The notes below the pieces were generated by a model, which saw only the letters and a program-made list of their open reading frames with translations, made no database searches and was not told the origin of the DNA. A stretch of 64,000 nucleotides of DNA from Pseudomonas gessardii (lineage in GTDB: Bacteria > Pseudomonadota > Gammaproteobacteria > Pseudomonadales > Pseudomonadaceae), in assembly GCF_001983165.1 (NCBI RefSeq), contig NZ_MNPU01000011.1, forward strand, positions 62,001-126,000, read 5' to 3'. Shown here piece after piece: positions 54,906 through 63,416 of the stretch. Each line of letters starts with the position of its first letter. The first letter of the stretch is position 1. A program made the position numbers and the translations under genes.

Positions 54906-55013
54906 TTACTCCATTTCAACAGCATCTGCGTCAACGGCGGCGTACTGCTTATGTGTGCCGACAAATTTGATAGAGAGCGCGCCGTAGCGGTAGGCCACAG
55001 CGACCACTACAGA
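54906..55013 (-). pseudogene. higB: higB toxin remnant, C-terminal stub
   Basis: The frame ending at TAA 54906, three bases before the higA start, reads SVVVAVAYRYGALSIKFVG then THKQYAAVDADAVEME. This matches the last third of HigB mRNA interferases. A TAG at 55038-55040 closes the frame upstream and no start or N-terminal HigB sequence is found, so the toxin is inactivated by deletion. Confidence 0.8.
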
Positions 55014-55145
55014 ACACCGAGGCCTCTTGTGGGAGTCCTAGCAGGTTTAGCCCAGTAAAACCTCGCAATACCTGCGTCCTGCAGCCTCGCCCCGTGCTCA
55101 TACACTGCTTGCACCACCTGCCCTGTTTTGTTGGTGGGTAGAGTG

Positions 55146-55178
55146 TTGATAATTTTAATTTAGTGGTTATAGTCACTA
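55146..55178 (+). promoter_or_regulatory. hicAB promoter with operator-like inverted repeat
   Basis: TTGATA (55146-55151) and TTATAG (55167-55172) are plausible promoter boxes. TAGTG (55161-55165) and CACTA (55174-55178) form an inverted repeat over the -10, as expected for HicB or HicAB autorepression. Confidence 0.45.
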
Positions 55179-55201
55179 CCAACACACCACAAGGAGGTGA
55201 T

Positions 55202-55384
55202 GTGGATAGCCGATACTTGATAGGCCATATCGTCGCAGATGGCTGGTACCTGGTGCGCGTCAGGGGCAGTCATCATCACTTCAAGCATCCCACCAAGCCC
55301 GGGCTGGTGACCATTCCCCATCCCCGCAAAGACCTGCTGGACAAGACCGCCAAGAGTATTTTGAAACAGGCCCTGCTCAGTTAA
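55202..55384 (+). CDS. hicA: HicA mRNA interferase toxin
   Basis: GTG 55202 preceded by AAGGAGG gives a 60-residue protein. It has the HicA double-stranded RNA-binding-like fold and catalytic His in VRGSHHHFKHPTKPGLVTIPHP. Typical length for the family. It is followed 23 bp later by hicB. Confidence 0.93.
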   Translation: MDSRYLIGHIVADGWYLVRVRGSHHHFKHPTKPGLVTIPHPRKDLLDKTAKSILKQALLS

Positions 55385-55407
55385 AAAGTCCGTGGAGGAC
55401 AACGCAC

Positions 55408-55818
55408 ATGCTGTATCCAATTGCAATTTCAACCGGCGACGACCACCACGCCTGGGGCGTAGAAGTCCCCGACATCCCTGGTTGCTTCTCTGCCGGCGAT
55501 GATCTGGACGACGCCATGGCCATGGCGCGGGAGGCCATAGAAGGTCATTTCGAGCTTCTGGCGGAGGACGGTGCGCCGATTCCCAGCGCGCAAAAGGTCA
55601 CGCTCCACGCGGCCAACCCCCTGTACGCCGGCTGCACCTGGGCGGTGGTGGATATTGATGTGACCAAATACCTGGGCAAGGCGCAAAAACTCAACATCAC
55701 GCTGCCTGGCTATTTGCTCAACCGCATCGATGAGTATGTGCTGCATCACCCAGAAGAAAAAAGCCGCTCGGGGTTTCTCGCTTCGGCTGCGCTGAAGGTG
55801 TTGCAACAAGAACGGTAA
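55408..55818 (+). CDS. hicB: HicB antitoxin
   Basis: A 136-residue antitoxin with the degraded RNase H fold (MLYPIAISTGDDHHAWGVEVPDIPGCFSAGDDLDDAMAMA in part) and a C-terminal ribbon-helix-helix-like region (LNITLPGYLLNRIDEYVLHHPEEKSRSGFLASAA). The DNA-binding end fits the inverted repeat upstream of hicA. The pair looks intact and functional. Confidence 0.93.
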   Translation: MLYPIAISTGDDHHAWGVEVPDIPGCFSAGDDLDDAMAMAREAIEGHFELLAEDGAPIPSAQKVTLHAANPLYAGCTWAVVDIDVTKYLGKAQKLNITLPGYLLNRIDEYVLHHPEEKSRSGFLASAALKVLQQER

Positions 55819-55920
55819 TACCGCCGAATTTGACCGCAAGAAACGTAGTTCACCCCAAGGCGATGAGCGCTAAAGTGCTGCCCTACCCGGTCAATGATCC
55901 ACCCAACAAGGAGCCCGCTC

Positions 55921-56421
55921 ATGCCGTGTGAATATAAACTCATGCCCTCTCCCGTCGGCGAACTGACCCTGGTTTCCCGCAATGGCAAGCTCGCCGCCAT
56001 CTTGTGGGAAACCGAGCGCGCTAACCGTGTGCGCCTGGGCGAGTTGGTAGAGGTCAACCACAGCCCGGTGCTGTTGGAGGCCGAACGCCAGTTGAACGAG
56101 TATTTTGCCGGTACCCGCGACCGCTTCGAGCTGGAACTGGACTTTGCCGGCACCGAGTTCCAGAAAAAAGTCTGGGCCGCACTGTTGACCATCCCTTTCG
56201 GTGAAACCCGCACCTACAGCCAGATCGCCCAGCAGATCGGCAACCCGAAAGCCGTGCGGGCGGTAGGCGCGGCGAACGGGCGCAATCCCATTTCAATCAT
56301 CGCCCCCTGCCATCGGGTGATTGGTGCGTCGGGCGGGCTGACCGGGTTTGCCGGTGGGCTTGAAGCCAAGCAGTATTTGCTGAGCCTGGAAGATGGCGAG
56401 GCCTCACGGTCGCTGTTTTGA
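55921..56421 (+). CDS. ogt: Methylated-DNA--[protein]-cysteine S-methyltransferase
   Basis: A 166-residue suicide repair protein that removes alkyl groups from O6-guanine. ATG 55921 has AAGGAG upstream. The active-site motif IIAPCHRVIGASGGLTGFAGG and the helix-turn-helix TYSQIAQQIGNPKAVRAVGAANGRNP are intact. Confidence 0.96.
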   Translation: MPCEYKLMPSPVGELTLVSRNGKLAAILWETERANRVRLGELVEVNHSPVLLEAERQLNEYFAGTRDRFELELDFAGTEFQKKVWAALLTIPFGETRTYSQIAQQIGNPKAVRAVGAANGRNPISIIAPCHRVIGASGGLTGFAGGLEAKQYLLSLEDGEASRSLF

Positions 56422-56641
56422 TGACCCCGTAAATGGTGGGCCCACCTCTTCATCGGGATTGGGCCCAAGAGATGTAAAAAGAAATCTCAACATGCCGCCA
56501 CGGTCACACTCTATACATTCGCATCGCCTGGGCTGTTGGAGAAAGTTCTGCGTGATGACGTGCACCACCAGGCGCAGAGCGCGGAGAAAATCTGTGCCCC
56601 CCCTCAAACCCCAACCGCCGTGTTCATGAAAGGGCCAGCGC

Positions 56642-57169
56642 TCAACCGTCGCCGTTACGGCTCTTGCCATAAGACGAAGCCAGCGCCCGGGCTTTTTCCA
56701 GGCGGGTTTCCAGCTTGGGCAGGGTTTCGTCGACCAGCGCCTTGATTTCGGGGATGTCCGACGCTGCACCTTCCTGCTTGAACAGCGCAATGGCCTCTTC
56801 GTTGGCCTTGACCTGCTGGGCGGTGTAGGCGGCGTCGAAGGAGTCACCGTCGGTCAGCTGCGGCATCAGGGTTTCGGCCTGGTCGGCGATCTGCTCGCGT
56901 GGCGCCACCGGCAGGTCGAGTTTTTTCGCAATGGCCGCCAAATGCTGATTGGCCAGGGTGCGTTCATTGATGACCTCGATGGTGTAGTCCTTGATTTCCT
57001 GGGACGAGGTCTTGGCGTGGGCCATGCGGCTGGTTTCGATATCGGCCATGCCCTTGGCCGAGGCTTGCTCGATGAATTCGGCCGGCCCTTGGGCCAAGGC
57101 ATTGCTGGCGCCGAGGCCCAGCAGCATCGCGAAAGTGGCGGTGCGTAACCGGATAGCCATGCGGCTCAT
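56642..57169 (-). CDS. DUF4142 secreted protein
   Basis: A 175-residue protein with a signal peptide ending ASNALAQG and a ferritin-like helical DUF4142 domain (FIEQASAKGMADIETSRMAHAKTSSQEIKDY, TLANQHLAAIAKKLDLPV). Homologues are periplasmic and stress-induced; the function is unknown. GGAGGAA is eight bases before ATG 57169. The 220 bp downstream (56422-56641) hold no gene. Confidence 0.9.
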   Translation of the reverse strand: MSRMAIRLRTATFAMLLGLGASNALAQGPAEFIEQASAKGMADIETSRMAHAKTSSQEIKDYTIEVINERTLANQHLAAIAKKLDLPVAPREQIADQAETLMPQLTDGDSFDAAYTAQQVKANEEAIALFKQEGAASDIPEIKALVDETLPKLETRLEKARALASSYGKSRNGDG

Positions 57170-57212
57170 GATGGGTTCCTCCAGGTCATAAATACAGGCC
57201 GGGGAACGAGCC

Positions 57213-57240
57213 CCGCCCTGAATCTGAATTTTCAGGGCGG
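57213..57240. other. Perfect 10-bp hairpin between LysE and DUF4142 genes
   Basis: CCGCCCTGAA (57213-57222) and TTCAGGGCGG (57231-57240) with an 8-nt loop, in the leader of the DUF4142 gene. Without a T-run it may be a weak terminator of the LysE gene or a leader structure. Confidence 0.45.
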
Positions 57241-57287
57241 CAAAGGTTTAGAAAAAACTTGCCAGTGCGACGAACGGTCGTCGTCGC

Positions 57288-57929
57288 TCAGGTCGTTTTA
57301 CTGCCCAGCAAGCCTGGCAACGCATGGGCCAAAGCATTGATGGCAAAGCCGATAAACATCACGCCACACAGCTTGGTGATCAGTACTTCATGGCGCTGAT
57401 ACACGGTACGCACTTGGCGGGCGCCGACGATGCCGATCAAGATGGCATAGGCCAGCAGGCCACCGACAAAGCTCAAGACAATCAGCCACGGCAACATGCC
57501 CCAGGTCAGCAATTCGGCCCGGCTCGACAGCAGCGCAGTGAACGTGGCCACGGCCACCGGGTACGCCTTGGGGTTGGTCAGGCCAAACAGGATGCCGTGC
57601 CAGAACGGCTGGCGCGCCGCACCCTGAGGCGCGTCACCGCTGCGGCTACGGCTGCGGATAGCGCGGATGCCCAGCCAAAACAGATACAGGGCACTGAGCA
57701 CACCCAGCACATCAAATGCACTGCTGCCGATTTCCCGTGCACCGACAATCGCCACCAACGCGGTGCTGCACCACACCACATCGCCCAATAGGTGCCCGCA
57801 CAGAAAACCCGCGCCGGCCCGACGCCCGCGCGCTGCACCGATGCCAAATACCGCCAGCACCCCGGGGCCCGGCGTAATGCCATAGATAAAGCCCGAGGCA
57901 ATCACGGCAAACAGCAATGATGAAGTCAT
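57288..57929 (-). CDS. LysE/RhtB-family amino acid exporter
   Basis: The 213-residue membrane protein starts at ATG 57929 and has six predicted spans and the family pattern FIYGITPGPGVLAVFGIGAARGRRAG and GILFGLTNPKAYPVAVATFTAL. It exports amino acids or related metabolites. Next to it on the same strand is a LysR regulator. Confidence 0.93.
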   Translation of the reverse strand: MTSSLLFAVIASGFIYGITPGPGVLAVFGIGAARGRRAGAGFLCGHLLGDVVWCSTALVAIVGAREIGSSAFDVLGVLSALYLFWLGIRAIRSRSRSGDAPQGAARQPFWHGILFGLTNPKAYPVAVATFTALLSSRAELLTWGMLPWLIVLSFVGGLLAYAILIGIVGARQVRTVYQRHEVLITKLCGVMFIGFAINALAHALPGLLGSKTT

Positions 57930-57996
57930 GGGTAACACGCTCTGACAAAAAAGGAGGGGCGCGTCGATTGTGCACAATCCACCCGGCACTGCAATG

Positions 57997-58905
57997 CTAG
58001 GCCACGGGTTTGGCCAACACGTCTTGCACTTGAGCGATCAACCACTGCAAGGCGCCATCCCCAGCGCGGCGTTTATGCCAGGCCAAGACAAAACCGAAGG
58101 ACGGGATATAAAACGGCGGCGGCACCACCAGCAGGTGCCGGGGATCGATATTGAGCAGCCCTTGTGAAGACACGGTGAGAATCAGGTCGGTGCCCTGGAT
58201 CAACTGCGGCGCGATGCCCCAATGCGGCAGGCTGATCGCCACATGGCGCCGCTCACGGATCGCGGTCAGGGCCCGTTCGATTTCCGGGGTGCCACTGCCG
58301 CGCATTTCCAACAGCACATGGGGCCGCGCCAGGTAGGTGGGCAAGTCGAGCACGCCACCTGGGGGCAAGCTGTCGCGGTCGACCAGGCAGGCATAGTGCT
58401 CCTCGAACAACGGTGTGCTGCGCAGCTCGGCCGGCAGGTCGGGAAACACCCCGGCCGCCAGATCGATCTCGCCACTGAGCACCCCTTCCTGCATACCTTC
58501 GCGACTGGCGTGGGAGATGACCAGGTCAATCCCCGGCGCCTGCTCGCGCAGCGCCCTCGCCAGCCCGGGCAACAGCAGCGCCGCGCCGTAATCGGACATG
58601 GCCAGGCGAAACGTGCGCCTGGCCGACGCCGGGTCGAAACGGTTCGGCGCCAGCAACGACTGCACCTGGGCCAACGCATCGGCCAGCGGCGCCGCCAGCT
58701 CCAATGCGCGAGCGGTGGCAACCAGGCCGCCCCCCTGGCGCACCAACAACGGGTCGTCCAGCAGGTCACGCAAGCGTGCCAGCGCATGGCTGACCGCCGG
58801 CTGGCTCAGATGCAGACGCTCGGCGGCGCGGGTGACGTGCTGCTCGCTGAGCAAGGCGTCAAGGATCACCAACAGGTTGAGGTCGATGCGGCGCAGATCA
58901 TTCAT
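57997..58905 (-). CDS. LysR-family transcriptional regulator
   Basis: An N-terminal helix-turn-helix (LLVILDALLSEQHVTRAAERLHLSQPAVSHALARLRDLL) is followed by a periplasmic-binding-like effector domain (about 95-300). Three in-frame ATG codons (58923, 58914, 58905) lie close together without a clear ribosome site; 58905 fits the usual distance to the helix-turn-helix. It probably controls the adjacent LysE exporter or the divergent YdcZ-type gene. Confidence 0.92.
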   Translation of the reverse strand: MNDLRRIDLNLLVILDALLSEQHVTRAAERLHLSQPAVSHALARLRDLLDDPLLVRQGGGLVATARALELAAPLADALAQVQSLLAPNRFDPASARRTFRLAMSDYGAALLLPGLARALREQAPGIDLVISHASREGMQEGVLSGEIDLAAGVFPDLPAELRSTPLFEEHYACLVDRDSLPPGGVLDLPTYLARPHVLLEMRGSGTPEIERALTAIRERRHVAISLPHWGIAPQLIQGTDLILTVSSQGLLNIDPRHLLVVPPPFYIPSFGFVLAWHKRRAGDGALQWLIAQVQDVLAKPVA

Positions 58906-58991
58906 AGCATGCATGTTCAACATAAGAACTTGGCATTTAAATCTGCGCGACGAATACCGTACAGTCCAGCAAAACCTTTGGGAGATGGATC

Positions 58992-59507
58992 ATGAGTACG
59001 TTGCATTGGCTGGGCTTGTTACTGTTGGCGGTGCTTGCCGGGGCGGTGGTGCCGTTTCAAAGCGCGATCAATGCCAACCTCGGGCGCGGCCTCGGGCATC
59101 CGTTGTGGGCAACCCTGGCTTCGCTGCTGGTGAGTATCCTGGTGTTGTTGCCGGTGATCCTGGCGTTACGGTTGCCGCTGCCCAGCCTCGGTTTTATCAG
59201 CAAGGCACCGCTGTGGATGTGGACCGGAGGGGCATTCGGCGTGTGTTTTATCTCCCTGGCCCTGGTGCTTTTGCCCAAACTCGGGGCATCGGGGTTTATC
59301 GCCCTGGCCATGACTGGGCAAATCCTCGCCTCGTTGTTGCTCGATCACTTTGGCTTGTTTGGCTTGTTTGGCTTGGTGGAGCGACAACTGACCGCCCCCC
59401 GCCTGCTCGGGGTACTGATGCTGATCGCAGGGGTGGCGTTGATTCAGTTCAGCGCCGCGCCCGCCAAGGCTCTGCTTGGAACTACGGTGGCAAGCAGAGG
59501 GTTATAA
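58992..59507 (+). CDS. YdcZ/DUF606-type DMT transporter
   Basis: A 171-residue membrane protein with five or so spans and the YdcZ-like start GAVVPFQSAINANLGRGLGHPLWATLASLLVS. Half-size DMT proteins of this sort act as homo- or heterodimers; the substrate is unknown. The segment DHFGLFGLFGLVERQ contains a short GLF duplication. It is divergent from the LysR gene. Confidence 0.88.
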   Translation: MSTLHWLGLLLLAVLAGAVVPFQSAINANLGRGLGHPLWATLASLLVSILVLLPVILALRLPLPSLGFISKAPLWMWTGGAFGVCFISLALVLLPKLGASGFIALAMTGQILASLLLDHFGLFGLFGLVERQLTAPRLLGVLMLIAGVALIQFSAAPAKALLGTTVASRGL

Positions 59508-59513
59508 GTTTTT

Positions 59514-59567
59514 AGCTACAAGCTGCAAGCCAGAAGCTTGTAGCTTGTAGCTTGTAGCTTGTAGCTT
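59514..59567. repeat. Tandem AGCTTGT repeats in a REP-like hairpin
   Basis: AGCTTGT is repeated 4.7 times at 59535-59567. AGCTACAAGCT (59514-59524) is the reverse complement of the first copies (59535-59545), so the unit can fold in several registers. It lies between convergent genes and may act as terminator. Confidence 0.85.
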
Positions 59568-59581
59568 AACTACCAGCTTTC

Positions 59582-60730
59582 TCAAAACGCGCTACGGAAA
59601 ATCTCCTCGATCTGGCGCTGATCCGCCCGCCGTGGGTTGGTCAGGCCGCAGGCATCCTTGAGGGCGTTGGTGGCCAGCAGCGGGATGTCTTGCAGCTTGG
59701 CCCCCAGTTCACGCAGGCCGGCCGGGATGTCGACATCCTGGGACAGGCAACGGATCGCCGCGATGGCTGCCTGGGCGCCCTCTTCGGGGCTGGTGTGTTT
59801 ATCGGTCACGCCCAGGGCACGGCCAACGTCGCTCAGGCGCGCTGCGCTGACGCTGGCGTTGAAGCTTTGCACGTGGGGCAGCAGCACCGCGTTGCACACG
59901 CCGTGGGGCAGGTCGTAGAGGCCGCCCAATTGGTGGGCCATGGCGTGGACAAACCCCAGGGAGGCGTTGTTGAAGGCCATGCCGGCGAGAAATTGCGCAT
60001 AAGCCATGTTTTCCCGGGCCGCCATATCGCTGCCGTCGCGCACAGCCAGGCGCAGGTTGGCGCTGATCAATTCGATCGCCTTGATTGCGCACGCGTCGGT
60101 GATCGGGTTGGCCGCCGTGGACACATAGGCTTCGATGGCGTGGGTCAGCGCGTCCATGCCGGTGGCGGCGGTCAGGCCCTTGGGCATGGCGACCATCAGT
60201 GCCGGGTCATTGACCGACAACAGCGGCGTGACGTTGCGGTCGACGATGGCCATTTTCACGTGGCGGGTTTCGTCGGTGATGATGCAAAAACGCGTCATTT
60301 CGCTGGCAGTGCCGGCCGTGGTGTTGATCGCCACCAGGGGCAGTTGCGGCTTGCTCGATTGGTCCACCCCTTCGTAGTCGCCGATATGCCCGCCATTGGT
60401 GGCACACAGGGCGATGCCCTTGGCGCAGTCATGGGGCGAGCCGCCGCCCAGGGACACCACGAAATCGCAGGCACTTTGCTGCAACAACGCCAGGCCGTTC
60501 TCGACGTTCTCTACATTGGGGTTGGGTTTGGCGCCGTCGTAGATCACCGAATCGATATCCTGCATCGCCAGTTTCTCGGCAATCATGCTGGCCACGCCCG
60601 CCTTGGCCAGGCCGGCGTCGGTGACAATCAGCGCCTTGCGAAAACCGTAGTTGCGGATGGCGCTCATGGCTTCGTCGAGGCAGTCGATGCCCATGATGTT
60701 GACGGCGGGAATGAAGAACGTGCTGCTCAT
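59582..60730 (-). CDS. yiaY: Iron-containing alcohol dehydrogenase (YiaY/ErcA-like)
   Basis: A 382-residue group III dehydrogenase: cofactor region [41 protein letters not shown] and metal ligands in [14 protein letters not shown] and [26 protein letters not shown]. Related enzymes act on short-chain alcohols; in P. aeruginosa the ErcA member takes part in ethanol-oxidation regulation. No clear operon partner is present. Confidence 0.93.
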   Translation of the reverse strand: MSSTFFIPAVNIMGIDCLDEAMSAIRNYGFRKALIVTDAGLAKAGVASMIAEKLAMQDIDSVIYDGAKPNPNVENVENGLALLQQSACDFVVSLGGGSPHDCAKGIALCATNGGHIGDYEGVDQSSKPQLPLVAINTTAGTASEMTRFCIITDETRHVKMAIVDRNVTPLLSVNDPALMVAMPKGLTAATGMDALTHAIEAYVSTAANPITDACAIKAIELISANLRLAVRDGSDMAARENMAYAQFLAGMAFNNASLGFVHAMAHQLGGLYDLPHGVCNAVLLPHVQSFNASVSAARLSDVGRALGVTDKHTSPEEGAQAAIAAIRCLSQDVDIPAGLRELGAKLQDIPLLATNALKDACGLTNPRRADQRQIEEIFRSAF

Positions 60731-60856
60731 GGTGAATCCTCGGGGATACGTTGATGCCTACAGCATCGACCCCACTCGCCTGCGGCATCTTGACCAAGAT
60801 CAACGCCCGCCCGTGATAAAGTCACCGCCCAGCCGTTTTTGAGTAGACCCGCCGCA

Positions 60857-61873
60857 ATGAAGGATTTGCAGGATATCGACGCCACCCTTGAAGACTGGAA
60901 CGCACTGCGCAACAGCATCGCCTTCGACGCCATCCTGATCGGCAACGGTGCCAGCCGCGCGGTGTGGCAAGACTTTGCCTACGACTCGCTGTTTGAAAAC
61001 GCACGCACCGTGGAAGAAAAGCCCTTGAGCGCTTCCGAATTGAGCGTGTTTGACGCCATGCAGACCCGCAGCTTCGAGCAGGTGTTGGGCGCCCTGAAAA
61101 CCACCAGCCGGGTCAACAAGGCCCTGGCCGTCAGCTCCGCCGCGCCGCGCAATCGCTATTACGCGATCAAGGAAGCGCTGATCAATACCATCCACACCGT
61201 GCATATCCCGTGGCGCCTGGTGCAACCGTCGACCCTGACCACGATCAATCAGGAACTGGCGCGCTACCGCACGGTGTTCACCAGTAATTACGACCTGCTC
61301 AACTATTGGTCGACCCTGCACACGCCGGGCATCGACGACCTGTTTCGTGGCGCTGAATCACGCTTTGACTTGCGCGATACCACCACCGCCGCGACGCGCA
61401 TTCTCTACCTGCACGGCGGCCTGCACCTGGTGCGCAACCTGGATGGCTCAGCGCGTAAATTGCCGTCCACCGACAGCACCCTGCTCAGCAGTTTTGCCAT
61501 CAATCACACCCTCAAGACCCTCGACGATGTGCCGCTGTTTATCAACGAAGGCCCCAGCAGCGAGAAGCTCAAGAGCATTCGCAGTTCGGATTACCTGTCG
61601 TTCTGCTATGAACAGTTGCTGGGGCAGGAAGGCGCGCTGTGCATTTTCGGCCAGCACCTGAGCGAACAGGATGGACACTTGGTGGAAGCGATTCGCCGGT
61701 CGCAGATCAAGACCCTGGCGATCTCGATATTTGGCCGCAGCGACGGGTTTATCCAGCAGCAAAAGCGTCGGTATGCCGCGCTGTTCGAGGGGATCGAGGT
61801 GGAACTGCGGTTTTTTGCCGCGCGCAGCCATGCCCTCGGCAACCCGGCGCTGGCGGTGCCGGTCGAACACTGA
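60857..61873 (+). CDS. DUF4917 family protein (Sir2-like fold)
   Basis: The 338-residue protein matches DUF4917, a family in the Sir2-like clan: the N-terminal nucleotide-binding-like FDAILIGNGASRAVWQDFAYDSLFENA, then YRTVFTSNYDLLNYW and YLHGGLHLV. These correspond to the sirtuin GAG, N/D and HG motifs. Zinc cysteines of deacylases are missing. It sits alone between an alcohol dehydrogenase and a REP element. Stand-alone Sir2-like proteins are often NADases in defence, but no partner is visible. Confidence 0.82.
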   Translation: MKDLQDIDATLEDWNALRNSIAFDAILIGNGASRAVWQDFAYDSLFENARTVEEKPLSASELSVFDAMQTRSFEQVLGALKTTSRVNKALAVSSAAPRNRYYAIKEALINTIHTVHIPWRLVQPSTLTTINQELARYRTVFTSNYDLLNYWSTLHTPGIDDLFRGAESRFDLRDTTTAATRILYLHGGLHLVRNLDGSARKLPSTDSTLLSSFAINHTLKTLDDVPLFINEGPSSEKLKSIRSSDYLSFCYEQLLGQEGALCIFGQHLSEQDGHLVEAIRRSQIKTLAISIFGRSDGFIQQQKRRYAALFEGIEVELRFFAARSHALGNPALAVPVEH

Positions 61874-61896
61874 TCCCGTTAACGAAGGCGATCAGA

Positions 61897-61919
61897 TGTG
61901 GGAGCTGGCTTGCCCCACA
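61897..61919. repeat. Single REP element
   Basis: TGTGGGAGCTGGCTTGCCCCACA lies between convergent DUF4917 and XRE-cupin genes, of the same family as the other REPs in the window. Confidence 0.75.
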
Positions 61920-61926
61920 CCCAGGC

Positions 61927-62454
61927 CTAGTCTTCGGCGCTGTGCACCACCACCAGCAACTGCGCCTGCACCTCGCCCACCGAACGGATCCGGTGGGGCT
62001 TTTGTGCATTGAAGTGCAACGCATCGCCGCGCTCCAGCAAGACCCTTTCGTTCATGAAGTCCACTTCCACCTGGCCTTCATGCACAAACAGAAACTCCTC
62101 CCCCAAGTGCTCCTTGAAGGTCTTGTCGCTGAATTGCACCGGCGGGTAGATGATGAACGGCAGCAGGCTGCGCTCGCTGACCTGATGGGCCAGCACCGCA
62201 TACCCCGGCGACGTGTCAGGCCGCTCGTGGCTGCGCACCAGGCTGTAGCTGTCGAGGCTGATGTTGTCTTCGCTGAACAACTCCTCGACCTTGACGTTCA
62301 ACGCCTTGGCCAGTTTCAGCGCGGCGGCGATAGAGGGCGTGTTCAGGCCGCGCTCGACCTTGGACAGGTAACTCTTGGTCATGCCGGATTTGCCGGCCAA
62401 TGATTCCAAGGTGATTCCGAGTTTTTTTCTCAATAATTTCAAACGGATAGACAT
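61927..62454 (-). CDS. XRE-cupin transcriptional regulator
   Basis: A 175-residue protein: helix-turn-helix (about 6-60; LGITLESLAGKSGMTKSYLSKVERGLNTPS) plus a C-terminal cupin (about 100-170; HLGEEFLFVHEGQVEV, LERGDALHFNAQKPHRI) that would bind the effector. Divergent from the aldolase gene; the palindrome TGACACA-T-TGTGTCA between them is the probable operator. Confidence 0.93.
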   Translation of the reverse strand: MSIRLKLLRKKLGITLESLAGKSGMTKSYLSKVERGLNTPSIAAALKLAKALNVKVEELFSEDNISLDSYSLVRSHERPDTSPGYAVLAHQVSERSLLPFIIYPPVQFSDKTFKEHLGEEFLFVHEGQVEVDFMNERVLLERGDALHFNAQKPHRIRSVGEVQAQLLVVVHSAED

Positions 62455-62500
62455 GCGCGGCGATTATTCCAAGCAGAGGACGATGATTTTTACTTGCCAA

Positions 62501-62515
62501 TGACACATTGTGTCA
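62501..62515. promoter_or_regulatory. Palindromic operator between XRE-cupin and aldolase genes
   Basis: TGACACA-T-TGTGTCA is a perfect 15-bp palindrome 47 bp upstream of the regulator start, with a further half-site AGTGTCA at about 62529-62535. It is well placed to repress both divergent units. Confidence 0.6.
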
Positions 62516-62609
62516 TATAGCCTCTCTAGTGTCATTTGCAGACCCAACGACCTTGCGAGCAGCGGGAACCAGCAAATCGACGTCCATTGAACACCCAGAG
62601 GACACCGAT

Positions 62610-63392
62610 ATGGCCAAGACATTAGCACTCCCGAAAGAACAACTGGTCAAGCAAGCGCTGACCCAGATGCAAAGTACCCTGGCGGATAATACGTGGACCG
62701 ACCGGCAAAAGCTGGCCCTGACCTGCCGCATTCTGTTCGAGAACGGGCACGACTCGGGCCTGGCCGGGCAGATTACCGCCCGTGGCCCGCAGCCTGGCAC
62801 CTACTACACCCAGCAACTGGGCCTGGGTTTCGATGAAATCACCGCCAGCAACCTGCTGCTGGTCAACGAAGACCTGGAAGTGTTGGAAGGCCATGGCATG
62901 CCCAACCCAGCCAACCGTTTCCACAGCTGGGTCTACCGTGGCCGGCCGGATGTGAACTGCATCATTCACACCCACCCGACCCACATTGCTGCCTTGTCGA
63001 TGCTGGAAGTCCCGCTGGAAGTGTCACACATGGACCTGTGCCCGCTGTATGAAGACTGCGCATTCCTCGAAGCCTGGCCGGGCGTACCGGTGGGTAACGA
63101 AGAAGGCGAGACCATCACCACTGCCCTGGGCGACAAGCGCGCCATCCTGCTGTCCCACCACGGCCAGCTGTCCACCGGAAGCACTATCGAAGAAGCCTGC
63201 GTGATCGCGCAATTGATCGAACGGGCGGCCAAACTGCAATTGCTGGCCATGGCCGCCGGTACCGTCAAGCCGATCCTGCCGCAGTTGGGACGCGAGGCCC
63301 ATGACTGGATCTCCAAGCCCAAGCGCCACGGCGCCGCGTTCAACTACTACGCTCGGCAGAACCTGCGCCAACACGCCGATTGCCTGAACTGA
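62610..63392 (+). CDS. Class II aldolase/adducin family protein
   Basis: A 260-residue protein beginning at ATG 62610 with AGAGGA upstream. Zinc histidines lie in HTHPTHIAALSML and LLSHHGQLSTGSTIEEA, and LTCRILFENGHDSGLAGQITAR is the family N-terminal region. Members act as aldolases, epimerases or decarboxylases on hydroxyacids or sugar phosphates. It is followed 24 bp later by a DapA-family gene, suggesting a small catabolic operon. Confidence 0.9.
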   Translation: MAKTLALPKEQLVKQALTQMQSTLADNTWTDRQKLALTCRILFENGHDSGLAGQITARGPQPGTYYTQQLGLGFDEITASNLLLVNEDLEVLEGHGMPNPANRFHSWVYRGRPDVNCIIHTHPTHIAALSMLEVPLEVSHMDLCPLYEDCAFLEAWPGVPVGNEEGETITTALGDKRAILLSHHGQLSTGSTIEEACVIAQLIERAAKLQLLAMAAGTVKPILPQLGREAHDWISKPKRHGAAFNYYARQNLRQHADCLN

Positions 63393-63416
63393 AGCCTTTT
63401 TCGACCGGAGTTATCC

